A DNA stretch of 64,000 nucleotides from CBDBKL01 sp965206675 (GCA_965206675.1 CBDBKL010000006.1:248001-312000), one strand, 5' to 3'; positions 54,176-62,712 are shown, numbered from the stretch's first letter. Notes: generated by a model from the sequence alone, not told the origin. Program-made: numbers and translations.

Positions 54176-55408
54176 ATGGAACAAAAAATTATGAAAAATT
54201 CTATAGAAAAAGTTATTACGACAGTTAAAAGAACCTCTCTCATAAAGCACTTAATAGTCATCGTTACTATTTCCTTCTGCACAAACTCATCAAAAGCACT
54301 CACCAACGAAGAATGGGCACATATACTTCGCACCATTGCCGTTGTTGACAACGAGGGACGTCTCGGAAATGGATTTTTCATAGCAACCAACTTATTAATA
54401 ACCAGTTATCAAGTTATTAAAGATGATTCTTTGGAACAATTCTCTTCCCCAAATGCCGACGCAAATCAAACTGTGAATGGAGAGATAAAAAATACTCTAG
54501 TGAGAATTGCATCTATAGCTAAAGAAGATGTCGGCCAAGTTCTCGCCATTGACCCCCAAAATGATTTAGCTGTTATAAAAACAGCAGAAAGCCACTACCT
54601 CCCCATTATAATTGGAAATGAGCTCGATATGCTCAGAGGGCCCAATGCACTTGCTCTTTTCCAAGATTATAACACTATAAGCAAAACGCAATTTTCCTTA
54701 ACATCATATAGACCTCAAGGTTTTATTGGAGCTCCTATTGGAAATAAACTTTTCCATACCACAATACCTGTATTACCAAACACGAACGGAGCTCCTATTT
54801 TTTCTAAAAAAGGATGGAAAGTTATTGGAATGGTTTCAGGTCAATCAATAAGAATAAGGCCGAATACCCCTCATGAATATAATCAATACGGTGATTTTAT
54901 AAGTTATACCTTTGCTGTATCTATCAATAGAATAAGAGCTTTTATCGAACGCTACAGAGACCTCTTGGAAAGAGAATCTGGTGCTGATCTAAGCTATATC
55001 TACTCTGAATCCAGTGTGAACGATACTCTTGATATGTACATTCGAACACCCGAGGATCAGTTTCGCTTAAGTTTAGTTTATAGACATGGCCAAGGAGGTG
55101 TCCCTAAGGATGACAAAAAAGCTTTTGAACTTTTAGAACAGGCATCAAGACAAGGACATACAGAAGCCCAATACCAACGTGCAAAAATGCATTACTTTGG
55201 AATAGGAGCTGAGCAAAATTATCAAAAAGCTTTTTACTGGGCCAACAAAGCCGCAAACGGAGGACATATAAAAGCCAAAATGCTAGTAGGACATATGCAT
55301 GGAAACGGCCAAGGAACACCACGCGATATAAACGTCGCAAGGGAATGGTTACAACGAGGAATAAATCAAGAGAATAGGGTATTCAGACTTAAGGAATGTG
55401 CCTATTAG
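54176..55408 (+). CDS. Trypsin-fold protein without His and Ser, fused to Sel1 repeats
   Basis: 410 residues: an N-terminal hydrophobic signal (about 22-40), a chymotrypsin-like domain (about 45-265) and about three Sel1 repeats (about 290-400, e.g. LVYRHGQGGVPKDDKKAFELL). In the protease part the expected T-N-x-H-V is T76-S-Y-Q79-V, so His is Gln; the Asp region (NDLAVIK, D130) is kept; and the expected G-N-S-G-G-P is N-T-N204-G-A-P, so Ser is Asn. It is probably a non-catalytic binding protein in the periplasm. The start could also be the Met at 54191. Stands alone, divergent from dacB. Confidence 0.75.
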   Translation: MEQKIMKNSIEKVITTVKRTSLIKHLIVIVTISFCTNSSKALTNEEWAHILRTIAVVDNEGRLGNGFFIATNLLITSYQVIKDDSLEQFSSPNADANQTVNGEIKNTLVRIASIAKEDVGQVLAIDPQNDLAVIKTAESHYLPIIIGNELDMLRGPNALALFQDYNTISKTQFSLTSYRPQGFIGAPIGNKLFHTTIPVLPNTNGAPIFSKKGWKVIGMVSGQSIRIRPNTPHEYNQYGDFISYTFAVSINRIRAFIERYRDLLERESGADLSYIYSESSVNDTLDMYIRTPEDQFRLSLVYRHGQGGVPKDDKKAFELLEQASRQGHTEAQYQRAKMHYFGIGAEQNYQKAFYWANKAANGGHIKAKMLVGHMHGNGQGTPRDINVAREWLQRGINQENRVFRLKECAY

Positions 55409-55508
55409 TTACTCCTCTACTCTATCTACCCACATTTTCCTTTTTCTAATAGATTCTAAAGAAGAAATTTTATAAACTTCTAACATCAAAAGCTATTAAG
55501 GACATAGA

Positions 55509-57005
55509 ATGCGCCAGATATATATCTCTATATTTTTTATTTTTTTCCTTTGCACAGTTAGCTGTACAAAAAAAAGCTCCACTCCTCATCTCGTCATAGC
55601 TATTGAAAATGTTCCCAAAACACTTGACCCCCGATATGGCTTAGGTGCCGTTGAACAAAGACTAACACAACTCCTGTTTAACTCTTTAGTACGACTAGGG
55701 CCTGAACTAAAAATCATCGGGGATGCTGCCAAAACATGGGATTACAAGAATAAAACTTACACCTTTATTCTCCACAAGGGACTGACCTTTTCAAATGGTC
55801 GAAAACTTACAAAAGAAGATCTTCTTTATTCTTTTGAAGCCTATCGCAATAAAAAAGTCCCTCTACGTTCTATCTTGACACCTATAGAAAATATAAAAGT
55901 AGAACAACTACCCACAGAAGAATTTCAGGTATCTATCTCTCTTAAAGAATTCTCTGCAAACTTTCTTATTGATCTTAGCCTCTTAAAAATTCTTCCCAAA
56001 AAAGAACTCATAAAACTTGGGGAAGATTTTGGCGAAAATCCAATAGGAACAGGAAGCTTTTTTATCAAAGAAAAAACACAAAATACCATCTTACTAATCG
56101 CCAAAAAAGATCATGCCTTTCTCGTACCTAAAACCACAGGTGTTGAGATAAAGATTATCAAAGATGACAATACAAGATATCTAAAACTCAGAAAAGGTGA
56201 TCTTGATATCGCACAATCTCAAATCTCAGCATCTAAAGTTAAATTTTTTGAAAACAATCAAGATTACAAGGTTTTTAAGTACCCAGGACCATCAATGAAT
56301 TATATTTTAGTGAATCTTCAAGATAAATTATTAAAAAAACACTCTATACGAAAAATTATAAATCTATCTATTAATAGAAAAGAAATTATAGACTTCAAAT
56401 TAGAAGGGCTGGGTAGCCCTGCGACATCTATTCTCCCCCCCAATAATCCTTTTCATAATAAAGACTTGCCTTTACCAGAATTTAAACCTGACGAAGCAAA
56501 AACGCTCATCAAAAAACACAATCTCAAAGGTTCTAAACTCACTTTAAAAACATCAAACTCAAGAGAAGCTATTGAAATTGGACGAGTTATAGTCAATCAG
56601 TTAAATACTGTCGGCTTTGATACCGAAATTCAAAGTCTGGAATTTGGCACATTCTTAGAAAATTTAAAATTAGGAAATTTTCAAATGGCCATGTCTCGAT
56701 GGGTAGGAGCCACTGACCCTGATATTTATCGCATAGCTTATCACACTAAAGAGCTACCCCCTGGCCGAAACAGAGGAAGATATTCTAATTCCGAATTGGA
56801 TATTCTTTTAGAAAAAGGTTTAAAAATACAAGATGAAATGGATCGCATTCAACATTATATGAAAGTGCAAGAAATTATATATCAAGATCTACCGATGATT
56901 CCTCTTTGGTATAACACACAGGTCGCCATCATTAACAAAAGAGTTAAAAATTACACGCCCCCCATGAATGGAGACTTTAGTCCTTTGTTCTACGCCGAAA
57001 AATAA
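55509..57005 (+). CDS. Peptide ABC transporter substrate-binding lipoprotein (SBP_bac_5)
   Basis: OppA/DppA-type solute-binding protein of 498 residues with a lipobox (TVS-C19). Family features: PKTLDPRYG near the N-terminus, LFNSLVRLGPEL, LHKGLTFSNGRKLTKEDLLYSFEA and near the end LPMIPLWYNTQVAI. Such proteins bind peptides in the periplasm for ABC import; no permease or ATPase genes are next to it. AAGGA lies upstream of the ATG. Its stop is followed at once by the family B palindromes. Confidence 0.93.
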   Translation: MRQIYISIFFIFFLCTVSCTKKSSTPHLVIAIENVPKTLDPRYGLGAVEQRLTQLLFNSLVRLGPELKIIGDAAKTWDYKNKTYTFILHKGLTFSNGRKLTKEDLLYSFEAYRNKKVPLRSILTPIENIKVEQLPTEEFQVSISLKEFSANFLIDLSLLKILPKKELIKLGEDFGENPIGTGSFFIKEKTQNTILLIAKKDHAFLVPKTTGVEIKIIKDDNTRYLKLRKGDLDIAQSQISASKVKFFENNQDYKVFKYPGPSMNYILVNLQDKLLKKHSIRKIINLSINRKEIIDFKLEGLGSPATSILPPNNPFHNKDLPLPEFKPDEAKTLIKKHNLKGSKLTLKTSNSREAIEIGRVIVNQLNTVGFDTEIQSLEFGTFLENLKLGNFQMAMSRWVGATDPDIYRIAYHTKELPPGRNRGRYSNSELDILLEKGLKIQDEMDRIQHYMKVQEIIYQDLPMIPLWYNTQVAIINKRVKNYTPPMNGDFSPLFYAEK

Positions 57006-57014
57006 GTGGACTGT

Positions 57015-57143
57015 GTGGACGGTTGAGAAAGTGCCATCTACTTCGTTGCAATCACTCAAACCTCACTCCGACGTAGGAAAAACTACGCCTCCGTTCAGTT
57101 TGAGCTTGAACGCCTCGTATCTGACACTTTCTCAACCGTCCAC
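57015..57143. repeat. Family B palindromic repeat, copy 1
   Basis: 129-bp element bounded by a perfect 19-bp inverted repeat, GTGGACGGTTGAGAAAGTG at 57015-57033 and its complement at 57125-57143. The arms continue imperfectly to a central hairpin CGTAG-GAAAAA-CTACG. Starts ten bases after the upstream gene's stop, so it could also act as a terminator. Confidence 0.9.
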
Positions 57144-57159
57144 CGCCCGTGTTAGTTCG

Positions 57160-57268
57160 ATTGAAGATATGCGACCTACTTCGTTGCAATCACTCAAACA
57201 CTCACTCCGACGTAGGTCCACTACGCCTCCATTCGGTTTGTACGCCTCGTATCTGACATATTTTCAAT
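57160..57268. repeat. Family B palindromic repeat, copy 2
   Basis: 109-bp element sharing the inner word CTACTTCGTTGCAATCACTC and a CGTAG-GTCCA-CTACG centre with copy 1. Outer ends (ATTGAAGATATG / CATATTTTCAAT) are an imperfect inverted repeat different from those of copy 1. Confidence 0.85.
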
Positions 57269-57314
57269 ATTCCGCTAGACTAATGACAAAACCCTTACTT
57301 AATCCTTAGAATTA

Positions 57315-58286
57315 GTGGGCAAACTCATTAAAATAAAAAATATGACAAAAAGACAATGGCTCATCTATGTTTTTTTACCTCTCATTGGAGCATGGGGTGC
57401 TGATCGTATTACAAAAACGATGGCACTTGATCTTGATACTGTTCATCTCTATGGAAATATCGGTTTTACCACTTACCACAATCATGGAGCCATATTAGGG
57501 CTTTTCTCTGATCTACCTGATGTTTTAAGAATTGTTTCGCTCTCTACAGGAGGAGCTTTTCTTATTTTTACATTTTTTATTTTACAATACCTACTCCCCA
57601 TACGCTCACTGGCTCTACGATTAGGGCTATCTATAACACTGGGTGCAATCTTGGGAAATATTACAGATAGAATCATCTGGGGATATGTTGTTGATTTTAT
57701 ATTTATTAAATTAGATTTTTTAAAATTTATTACGCCTTATTTTGCCGAAAGGGCCAGCCCTATCTTTAACGTATCAGATATTTTACAATGGGTAGGTTAT
57801 ATTTTTATTGCTTTTGGACTTATAAAGCATGGTAATGTTCTTTGGCCTAAAGATAACCTGAGAGAAACTTATTGGGTTAACAAAAAATTTCAAATGAGCT
57901 ATTGCTTAAAACTTGTGTCCTTTGGATTAGGTTTTGGTATTATTGCTGGAACTTATTCTTATACCTTTTTAAAAGTAGCTATCAACAGTATTGCAGTCGT
58001 CAATACTGAACTTGCAGAAAAGCAATTTCTTATTCCCTTTATATCTACTTTTGGTGTCATCACTCTCATCTTTTGCATCTTACTCTTTCTATTGGGCACG
58101 ATTCTTTCCCACAGATCGGCGGGCCCTCTCTATGCTTTTGAAATGTTCCTTGAAGATCTTATTGCTGGAAAACCGCGACAGCTTAAGCTACGCTCCAGTG
58201 ATGATTTCACACATCTAGAAGAACTTGCAGACAAGCTAAATGAAAAACTTCAAACATCAGAAAAAAAACAAGCCAGTGGAACTTAA
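57315..58286 (+). CDS. lspA: Lipoprotein signal peptidase LspA fused to a HAMP-like membrane region
   Basis: 323 residues, twice the usual length. The first half (about 10-180) is signal peptidase II, which cuts prolipoproteins at the lipidated Cys: NHGAILGLFSD (55-66), GNITDRIIWGYVVDF with catalytic Asp near 126, and FNVSDILQ with catalytic Asp near 154. Beyond it are two more membrane helices (about 200-225 and 240-262) and a HAMP-like tail (GPLYAFEMFLEDLIAGKP...LRSSDDFTHLEELADKLNEKL). The start is GTG 57315, or ATG 57342; neither has a strong ribosome binding site. The fusion may link lipoprotein processing to a signal, but that is inference. Confidence 0.85.
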   Translation: MGKLIKIKNMTKRQWLIYVFLPLIGAWGADRITKTMALDLDTVHLYGNIGFTTYHNHGAILGLFSDLPDVLRIVSLSTGGAFLIFTFFILQYLLPIRSLALRLGLSITLGAILGNITDRIIWGYVVDFIFIKLDFLKFITPYFAERASPIFNVSDILQWVGYIFIAFGLIKHGNVLWPKDNLRETYWVNKKFQMSYCLKLVSFGLGFGIIAGTYSYTFLKVAINSIAVVNTELAEKQFLIPFISTFGVITLIFCILLFLLGTILSHRSAGPLYAFEMFLEDLIAGKPRQLKLRSSDDFTHLEELADKLNEKLQTSEKKQASGT

Positions 58287-58446
58287 TACAAATATGGCTT
58301 CTCTTTAATTCTAGTAATTTAAGGTTTTTCTTTTCCAAAGTCGTGTCAGATAGTATTCCTCAAGATACATCTAGAAAAATTTTAAATTCACAAAAATCAA
58401 GACAGACTTTTAACGTAAAAAACAAGTTGTTAATATATAAAATTTA

Positions 58447-58482
58447 GAAAAGGTCATGGCAACTTCAAGCCATGATCTTTTC
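58447..58482. terminator. Bidirectional terminator hairpin
   Basis: 14-bp stem with one mismatched (G-T) position, GAAAAGGTCATGGC (58447-58460) and GCCATGATCTTTTC (58469-58482), an eight-base loop and T-rich flank. It lies between two convergent genes, the LspA-like gene and the minus-strand gene ending at 58494, and suits both. Confidence 0.8.
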
Positions 58483-58493
58483 TTTATTACAGA

Positions 58494-59729
58494 TCACCCT
58501 CTTGCTCTATGTCTATGTTGAGGTAAATTAGGCATACGGTACTTTTTAATAGCTATTTCAAATAATGTATCTAAAGATATATCTTGATTCTTTTCAAGTC
58601 TTTCTAAAATCTCTCTTGCAAATTGACGATTTCTCTCACTGGCCTCCAAAGAAACTCCATTTGTAAAAGTAGACGGATTATTTACCCTTTGGACAAAATG
58701 CCCATCAACTTCCATATCTCTTAAAAGACTTTCTCCCTTTTGAATTCGTAATAAAGGTATTTTTAATTCTTCAATATTTGTTAAAGCATCCCTATATGAA
58801 GCAATCTCATCTCTCAAGTAATTAGACCAGAAAGTGCTATTTCTTTCTTGATTATCAGCTAAACGCTTCTCCATTTTCTCAATTCTAGATCTTAAATATT
58901 CCCTTTCCTCAATGTAGTATTTTTGCGACAAAGAATGTGATGAATCTCGAAGAGATTCTAAAATTGAAATCAAATTTTCACGCGACCTTTCAATATTTTG
59001 ATTTCCCTTTGTGCGAATTTCAGAAAGAGTTCCTTCCAGATAAACGAATCTGTCTAATAACTTATTAGGATCATCATCGATTTCATATAGAGATATTCTG
59101 TATACAGGTTGCCCCTCTTGATTAGATGATAACATTTGTGCCTGAGTTCCATAATGATCATATCTTCCATCAAAAACTCTTAATCCATCACTCTCGATTA
59201 TTCGATTTAATAGCTCAGAAGAAGCATCTGAATGACTCTGAAAAGCTACAAAAGCCATCATAGCTAATCTCCTGGTTGCTGAATGAGAATCTGATTGAGC
59301 AATACGGGATAAACCACTAAGGGCAGAAGAAATGAGTTCTGGATATTTTTCTTTATATGTCTCTAAAAGCAATGCCAATGTGTAAACCAAACGAAAACGA
59401 ATTTCTATATTTTTATTAACACGCATTCGAGTTCTCAAAACTACTTCTTCTTCATTATCAGCTCCGAATCTATCTGTTGGAGGAGTTGTTAAAATTTGTA
59501 ATAACTCTATGCCTTTTTGGACCTCCTCTTTTGAAGCATCCTGTGTTTCAATCATATGATTAACAGCCCCTGCCACTTGTTCGGCAATAGGTAAAATTCT
59601 AATCGCAGGCTCAATGTGTAGATTAAGAATTTGCGCTCTAGCCTCTGGATCGGATAAAAAGTACCGTGCACCTGCTAAAGTTGTATTGATATTAAAAAAA
59701 GTAAAAACTAGAAAAGTAAAGATTCTCAT
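58494..59729 (-). CDS. Secreted helical/coiled-coil protein of unknown function
   Basis: About 411 residues with a signal peptide (MRIFTFLVFTFFNINTTLAG). ATG 59729 is chosen because GGGG is six bases upstream and the longer TTG frame adds nothing. The first half (about 30-180) has HEAT-like helical pairs (ALSGLSRIAQSDSHSATRRL), the middle contains a beta-like piece (QMLSSNQEGQPVYRISLYEI) and the second half a long charged coiled coil (about 240-340). Family not recognised. Confidence 0.72.
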   Translation of the reverse strand: MRIFTFLVFTFFNINTTLAGARYFLSDPEARAQILNLHIEPAIRILPIAEQVAGAVNHMIETQDASKEEVQKGIELLQILTTPPTDRFGADNEEEVVLRTRMRVNKNIEIRFRLVYTLALLLETYKEKYPELISSALSGLSRIAQSDSHSATRRLAMMAFVAFQSHSDASSELLNRIIESDGLRVFDGRYDHYGTQAQMLSSNQEGQPVYRISLYEIDDDPNKLLDRFVYLEGTLSEIRTKGNQNIERSRENLISILESLRDSSHSLSQKYYIEEREYLRSRIEKMEKRLADNQERNSTFWSNYLRDEIASYRDALTNIEELKIPLLRIQKGESLLRDMEVDGHFVQRVNNPSTFTNGVSLEASERNRQFAREILERLEKNQDISLDTLFEIAIKKYRMPNLPQHRHRARG

Positions 59730-60069
59730 TGTTAACCCCAATCTTATGAATAAATTCGCTTACAAAGTTGTAACCAAATTCATTGACTTAAAAGTAATAA
59801 ACCTACCTTCATTAAATCGGGCATGCCTATCCTGCACTTTAGTCTTTTTGTAAAATAATTTACCAATGATTATAAATGGTTGTAAGAAAAATGAATTTTT
59901 AAAGTGTTTTATTCTGAGTCAAATCAAAAGATTACAGATGGTTATGAATTATAGAGATGCACATAAAGTGATCCCACCTCTTTCTAGAAAACTGATCCAA
60001 GATACGTCCTTGAAAACAGTTTCGTTTTTTAACCCTCTATCTTAAGATAATTAAGAGGAACAAAATGCC
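59730..60069. other. Divergent AT-rich intergenic region
   Basis: About 340 bases between two divergent genes. No gene, hairpin or repeat is supported; promoters for both sides are expected. A 35-codon open frame (59939 onward) lacks a ribosome binding site. Confidence 0.45.
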
Positions 60070-60726
60070 ATGAGATTTATCTTTCTTAGTTTTTTATTGC
60101 TATCTTGTTCAACAGGATCAAAACAAAGAAATCCTGCTACATTCATAAAAACAAAAGAAAATACAAATCAATATCTAGATATCAGAAGAGTGGAACTCCC
60201 TAAAAACTTGAAAGATAAAAGTGAAGAAAGCACAGGAATTATTATCGACAAATGCGATATGGAAACAAACTCATGCCATCCTTTAGTTAACGAAGTGGTG
60301 ACTTTTGAGGAGCTAAGAGGTTTATTACACAGACATAATATCTCTTATTCAATAGCTGCCGTTACGCTATTAGCCAGTATACCTATCATTTTAAATGTTG
60401 GCGGAGTGGGATCTGGAGCTCTAGCTGTCGGCGGAGGCGTATTACTTATGATGGGCGTTACAGAAGTGGGGTTAAAAGTTTTAGCAGGTGTCGCCGCCGG
60501 TATAGCTATAGGAACTGGAATTACCTTAGGGAGAATGGCCAGAATTTTAACAAAGCAACCAGGGCGTCAAATGCCTTTGGGTTTTTTACCCAAAGATGGG
60601 CCTCTTTTAAGAAAAATTTTAAGCCAAAGGGAAATTTTACATGTGGACACTCTCTCTAAATATGAAAAGGATTTTACAGAAATTATTCATATGATTGTAG
60701 AAAAAAGAGAAAGTACTGCTAGATAA
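60070..60726 (+). CDS. Lipoprotein with a glycine-rich hydrophobic core
   Basis: 218 residues. Short lipoprotein signal peptide with lipobox LLS-C13, then a polar region with two cysteines (IIDKCDMETNSCHP), followed by two long hydrophobic, Gly-rich segments (about 97-150: AAVTLLASIPIILNVGGVG and VLAGVAAGIAIGTGITLG) and a charged tail. Such Gly-rich helices recall membrane-inserting or pore-like proteins, but no family is recognised. AGAGGA lies before the ATG. The family A repeat copy 3 begins at its stop. Confidence 0.65.
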   Translation: MRFIFLSFLLLSCSTGSKQRNPATFIKTKENTNQYLDIRRVELPKNLKDKSEESTGIIIDKCDMETNSCHPLVNEVVTFEELRGLLHRHNISYSIAAVTLLASIPIILNVGGVGSGALAVGGGVLLMMGVTEVGLKVLAGVAAGIAIGTGITLGRMARILTKQPGRQMPLGFLPKDGPLLRKILSQREILHVDTLSKYEKDFTEIIHMIVEKRESTAR

Positions 60727-60816
60727 AGCTCCTTCAAGCTTAGAACAAACGGTCTTTAACGGAGATACGCTCTGCGCTTTAGAGAACTGCGTTTTGAAAT
60801 CCTTGAGAAAAGCTCC
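60726..60816. repeat. Family A palindromic repeat, copy 3, degenerate
   Basis: The right half is well kept (GAGATACGCTCTGCGC, GAGAACTGCGTTTTGAAAT, CCTTGAGAAAAGCTC at 60801-60815), matching copies at 31629 and 49396. The left arm is shortened and no longer complementary. Like copy 1 it follows the end of a gene. Confidence 0.65.
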
Positions 60817-60899
60817 CTCCTTTTGGATTTTCAAATTTCGCACCAATCAGATTGACTTCTTAAATTCATTTTATTCTAATTAAGAAATAAGGGGGAAAT

Positions 60900-61562
60900 A
60901 TGAATTTAGTTCTTTGTTTTATCGCTATTGTTCTATTATCCACTGCTTCACCCAACGCATATACATCAGATAGACCCAAAATGCCTACTATAGATAATGG
61001 CCCCAAAAGACCCTTCATGCCTAAGATACAAGGAGAACATGATCCCAACACAGATGAATTAAATGAGATGTTATTTGATAAAGCAAAATCTGGAACCCCA
61101 AAGGAAATACAAACCATTGTTGACCTAGGGGCTGATGTGCACACAAAAGACAAATCGGGGCGAACGGCATTGTTTTTTGCTGCGGCATTTGGAACTCTTG
61201 AGAACATGGAAAAACTTATTGATTTGGGGCTGGATTTATACGCAAGAAATCGTTGGGGAGGAACGATTTTATTTTTTGCTGCAGCATTTGGAAGAAATCC
61301 TGACAGAATACCACAACTTGGTGCTATGGGATTAGATCTACACGCAACAGACAGAAATGGAAGAACAGCACTGTTCCCCGCCGCACGATTCGGAACCCCT
61401 GAGAACATACAGACACTTTTTGACCTAGGGGTTAATCCCAATGCAACAGACAAGTATGGAAACACAGCACTCGATTTTGCAATACATCCTAACAAAAAAA
61501 TATTAATAGAGTTGCAATCCAAACATAAGTCTTCTACCAGCCCTGGATGCTATGATGGATAG
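60900..61562 (+). CDS. Secreted ankyrin-repeat protein, TALF type
   Basis: 220 residues: signal peptide (MNLVLCFIAIVLLSTASPNA), a Pro-rich stretch and about four to five ankyrin-type repeats of 33 residues with TALFFAAAFG, TILFFAAAFG and TALFPAARFG in place of TPLHxAA. The end, IELQSKHKSSTSPGCYDG, matches the end of the larger ankyrin protein at 26886 (IIELQEQERSNSNNLCYGT). The two are paralogues about 33 kb apart. GGGGGAAAT precedes the ATG. Expected outside the cytoplasm; binding partner unknown. Confidence 0.87.
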   Translation: MNLVLCFIAIVLLSTASPNAYTSDRPKMPTIDNGPKRPFMPKIQGEHDPNTDELNEMLFDKAKSGTPKEIQTIVDLGADVHTKDKSGRTALFFAAAFGTLENMEKLIDLGLDLYARNRWGGTILFFAAAFGRNPDRIPQLGAMGLDLHATDRNGRTALFPAARFGTPENIQTLFDLGVNPNATDKYGNTALDFAIHPNKKILIELQSKHKSSTSPGCYDG

Positions 61563-61579
61563 ATATAAAATTATGTGAG

Positions 61580-62299
61580 TCACGTACATTTTTTGCATTC
61601 GTCTAAGTTATGCCTCGAACACTTTGGACAATTAAACAAAACATGTTCACCTGTAGTCCACACATACATCCCTTCTCCATAAAAATGAAAGGAGTCATCT
61701 TTTAAAGTGTATATCTCCACTGATCTATAAGCTGCATTACCTGTATCTGTTTTTAATACGGCAAACTCAGGGTACCCATCATTGTTGAGATCTTTCCAAT
61801 AAATACCCTTTCTTATTTTCACAAAAACCACCTCTTTCCAAAACGGATCATAGCCTTCATTTTCTACTTTCATCTCCTGTAAAACTTTATTGCCAGATCT
61901 TAAAATCAAAAGATGATGTCCTATTGGTAATCTAGCCCCATCGGGATAGTGTTTTACCCCAAAGAAAAATCTTTTAATCTCTAATGTTCTGTTGTCCATT
62001 GGTTGAATTTTTGAAAGACCACAGGCCACATGTAGGTAATCAATAGTTGCCTTTATCCCCCTTTTTTCATCTTCTGATGTACAGTAAATTTTTTTGTATT
62101 CTTCTTTGCTGGGAGGATGATTCGCCTCAGAGTATACTTCATAACTTTCTTCATCAGCATCTGGTGAAAAAGTATGATCTCTATTATAGGCACTATGGGT
62201 TATATGACGACATGAAATAAAATTCATAGTTATAAAAACAATCACCATGAATTTACTGTTTAAGTGTTTCATTATAATATCTGTACACTTTCTTCGCAT
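61580..62299 (-). CDS. Putative lipoprotein of unknown function
   Basis: About 239 residues from ATG 62299, which has AAGGGG six bases upstream. The N-terminal region contains a lipobox-like FITMNFIS-C30; starting at ATG 62272 gives the more usual short signal peptide with C21. The mature part has a repeat-poor beta-rich region with IYWKDLNNDGYPEFAVLKTD, which resembles an FG-GAP/VCBS-like beta-propeller blade (D-x-N-x-D-G), and ends with four cysteines (CPKC...CKKC). Starts inside the end of the gene upstream (overlap of 47 bases). Function unknown. Confidence 0.62.
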   Translation of the reverse strand: MRRKCTDIIMKHLNSKFMVIVFITMNFISCRHITHSAYNRDHTFSPDADEESYEVYSEANHPPSKEEYKKIYCTSEDEKRGIKATIDYLHVACGLSKIQPMDNRTLEIKRFFFGVKHYPDGARLPIGHHLLILRSGNKVLQEMKVENEGYDPFWKEVVFVKIRKGIYWKDLNNDGYPEFAVLKTDTGNAAYRSVEIYTLKDDSFHFYGEGMYVWTTGEHVLFNCPKCSRHNLDECKKCT

Positions 62300-62531
62300 G
62301 ATCTTCCCCTTCTTTCCTCCAAGAATGATAATACTTAAAACCATTAAAAATATTTTTTGAAACATCTTTTGATTTATACTTATTTGGTAGTCTTTTTATT
62401 TTATGACCTAACCATCGAATACCTGTAGCTATATTGACCAATGGGTCTAAACGTTCATCTTTTTCTAAGTAAATTGGCAGAAACAGGGACAATGCCACTC
62501 TTTTTGGTTCTACGAGTATGGTCTTTGACAT
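62253..62531 (-). CDS. Short protein resembling the end of a lytic transglycosylase domain
   Basis: 92 residues. DPLVNIATGIRWLGHKIKRL and the end HAKKVYRYYNETL follow the pattern of the last third of SLT-type domains (N-I-x-x-G-x-R-x-L ... A-x-x-Y). The catalytic Glu region is missing, so if related it is a truncated or broken copy. AGG lies eight bases before ATG 62531. It overlaps both the small frame at 62455-62571 and the lipoprotein gene. Either a remnant or a real small protein. Confidence 0.45.
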   Translation of the reverse strand: MSKTILVEPKRVALSLFLPIYLEKDERLDPLVNIATGIRWLGHKIKRLPNKYKSKDVSKNIFNGFKYYHSWRKEGEDHAKKVYRYYNETLKQ

Positions 62532-62571
62532 AATGTTCGCCTATGGGACAAGAAGGATTACGTAACGCCAT
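62455..62571 (-). CDS. Possible 38-residue protein
   Basis: MALRNPSCPIGEHYVKDHTR... to NLLRKR. AAGGA lies five bases before the ATG, the best ribosome binding site in this small cluster. It overlaps the next frame (62531) by 77 bases in a different phase. It is small, basic and has one Cys. Either a genuine small gene or the 5' part of the transglycosylase-like gene separated by a frameshift. Confidence 0.4.
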   Translation of the reverse strand: MALRNPSCPIGEHYVKDHTRRTKKSGIVPVSANLLRKR

Positions 62572-62686
62572 AATTTTCCTTTAATGAAGTTTTATAATTA
62601 ACACAGAATGATTAAACTGCAAATCCTTTTCATGAAATAAATTTTATAAACATAAAGTAAAATCGAACTTATTTCCTAAGAATATA

Positions 62687-62712
62687 TGTCCGGATTTCGG
62701 ACAATCCGGACA
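62687..62712. promoter_or_regulatory. Perfect inverted repeat TGTCCGGATT-n6-AATCCGGACA
   Basis: Ten-base arms are perfect and separated by TCGGAC. It lies in the 207-base gap between the DnaQ-WYL gene and the small gene cluster, both on the minus strand, so it is upstream of the cluster. The same arm word occurs at 31837. The symmetry suits a dimeric regulator; a terminator is less likely because no T run follows. Confidence 0.5.

Larger units (their letters stand above)
57006..57314. other. Palindrome-filled gap between the peptide-binding and LspA-like genes
   Basis: Non-coding in my reading. It is almost completely taken up by two family B palindromes (57015-57143 and 57160-57268). A frame running through it from inside the previous gene is produced by the repeats. 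Confidence 0.7.

Noticed and set aside
56968..57309. Plus-strand frame running from inside the peptide-binding gene through the palindromes
   Set aside because: It is mostly family B repeat sequence, and its repeated peptide words come from the repeats; no ribosome binding site.
59939..60046. 35-codon frame upstream of the lipoprotein gene at 60070
   Set aside because: No ribosome binding site and no recognisable protein character.
60866..61522. Long open frame (218 codons) on the strand opposite the ankyrin gene at 60900
   Set aside because: It mirrors the repeats of a gene with a signal peptide, ribosome binding site and clear family; it has none of these.
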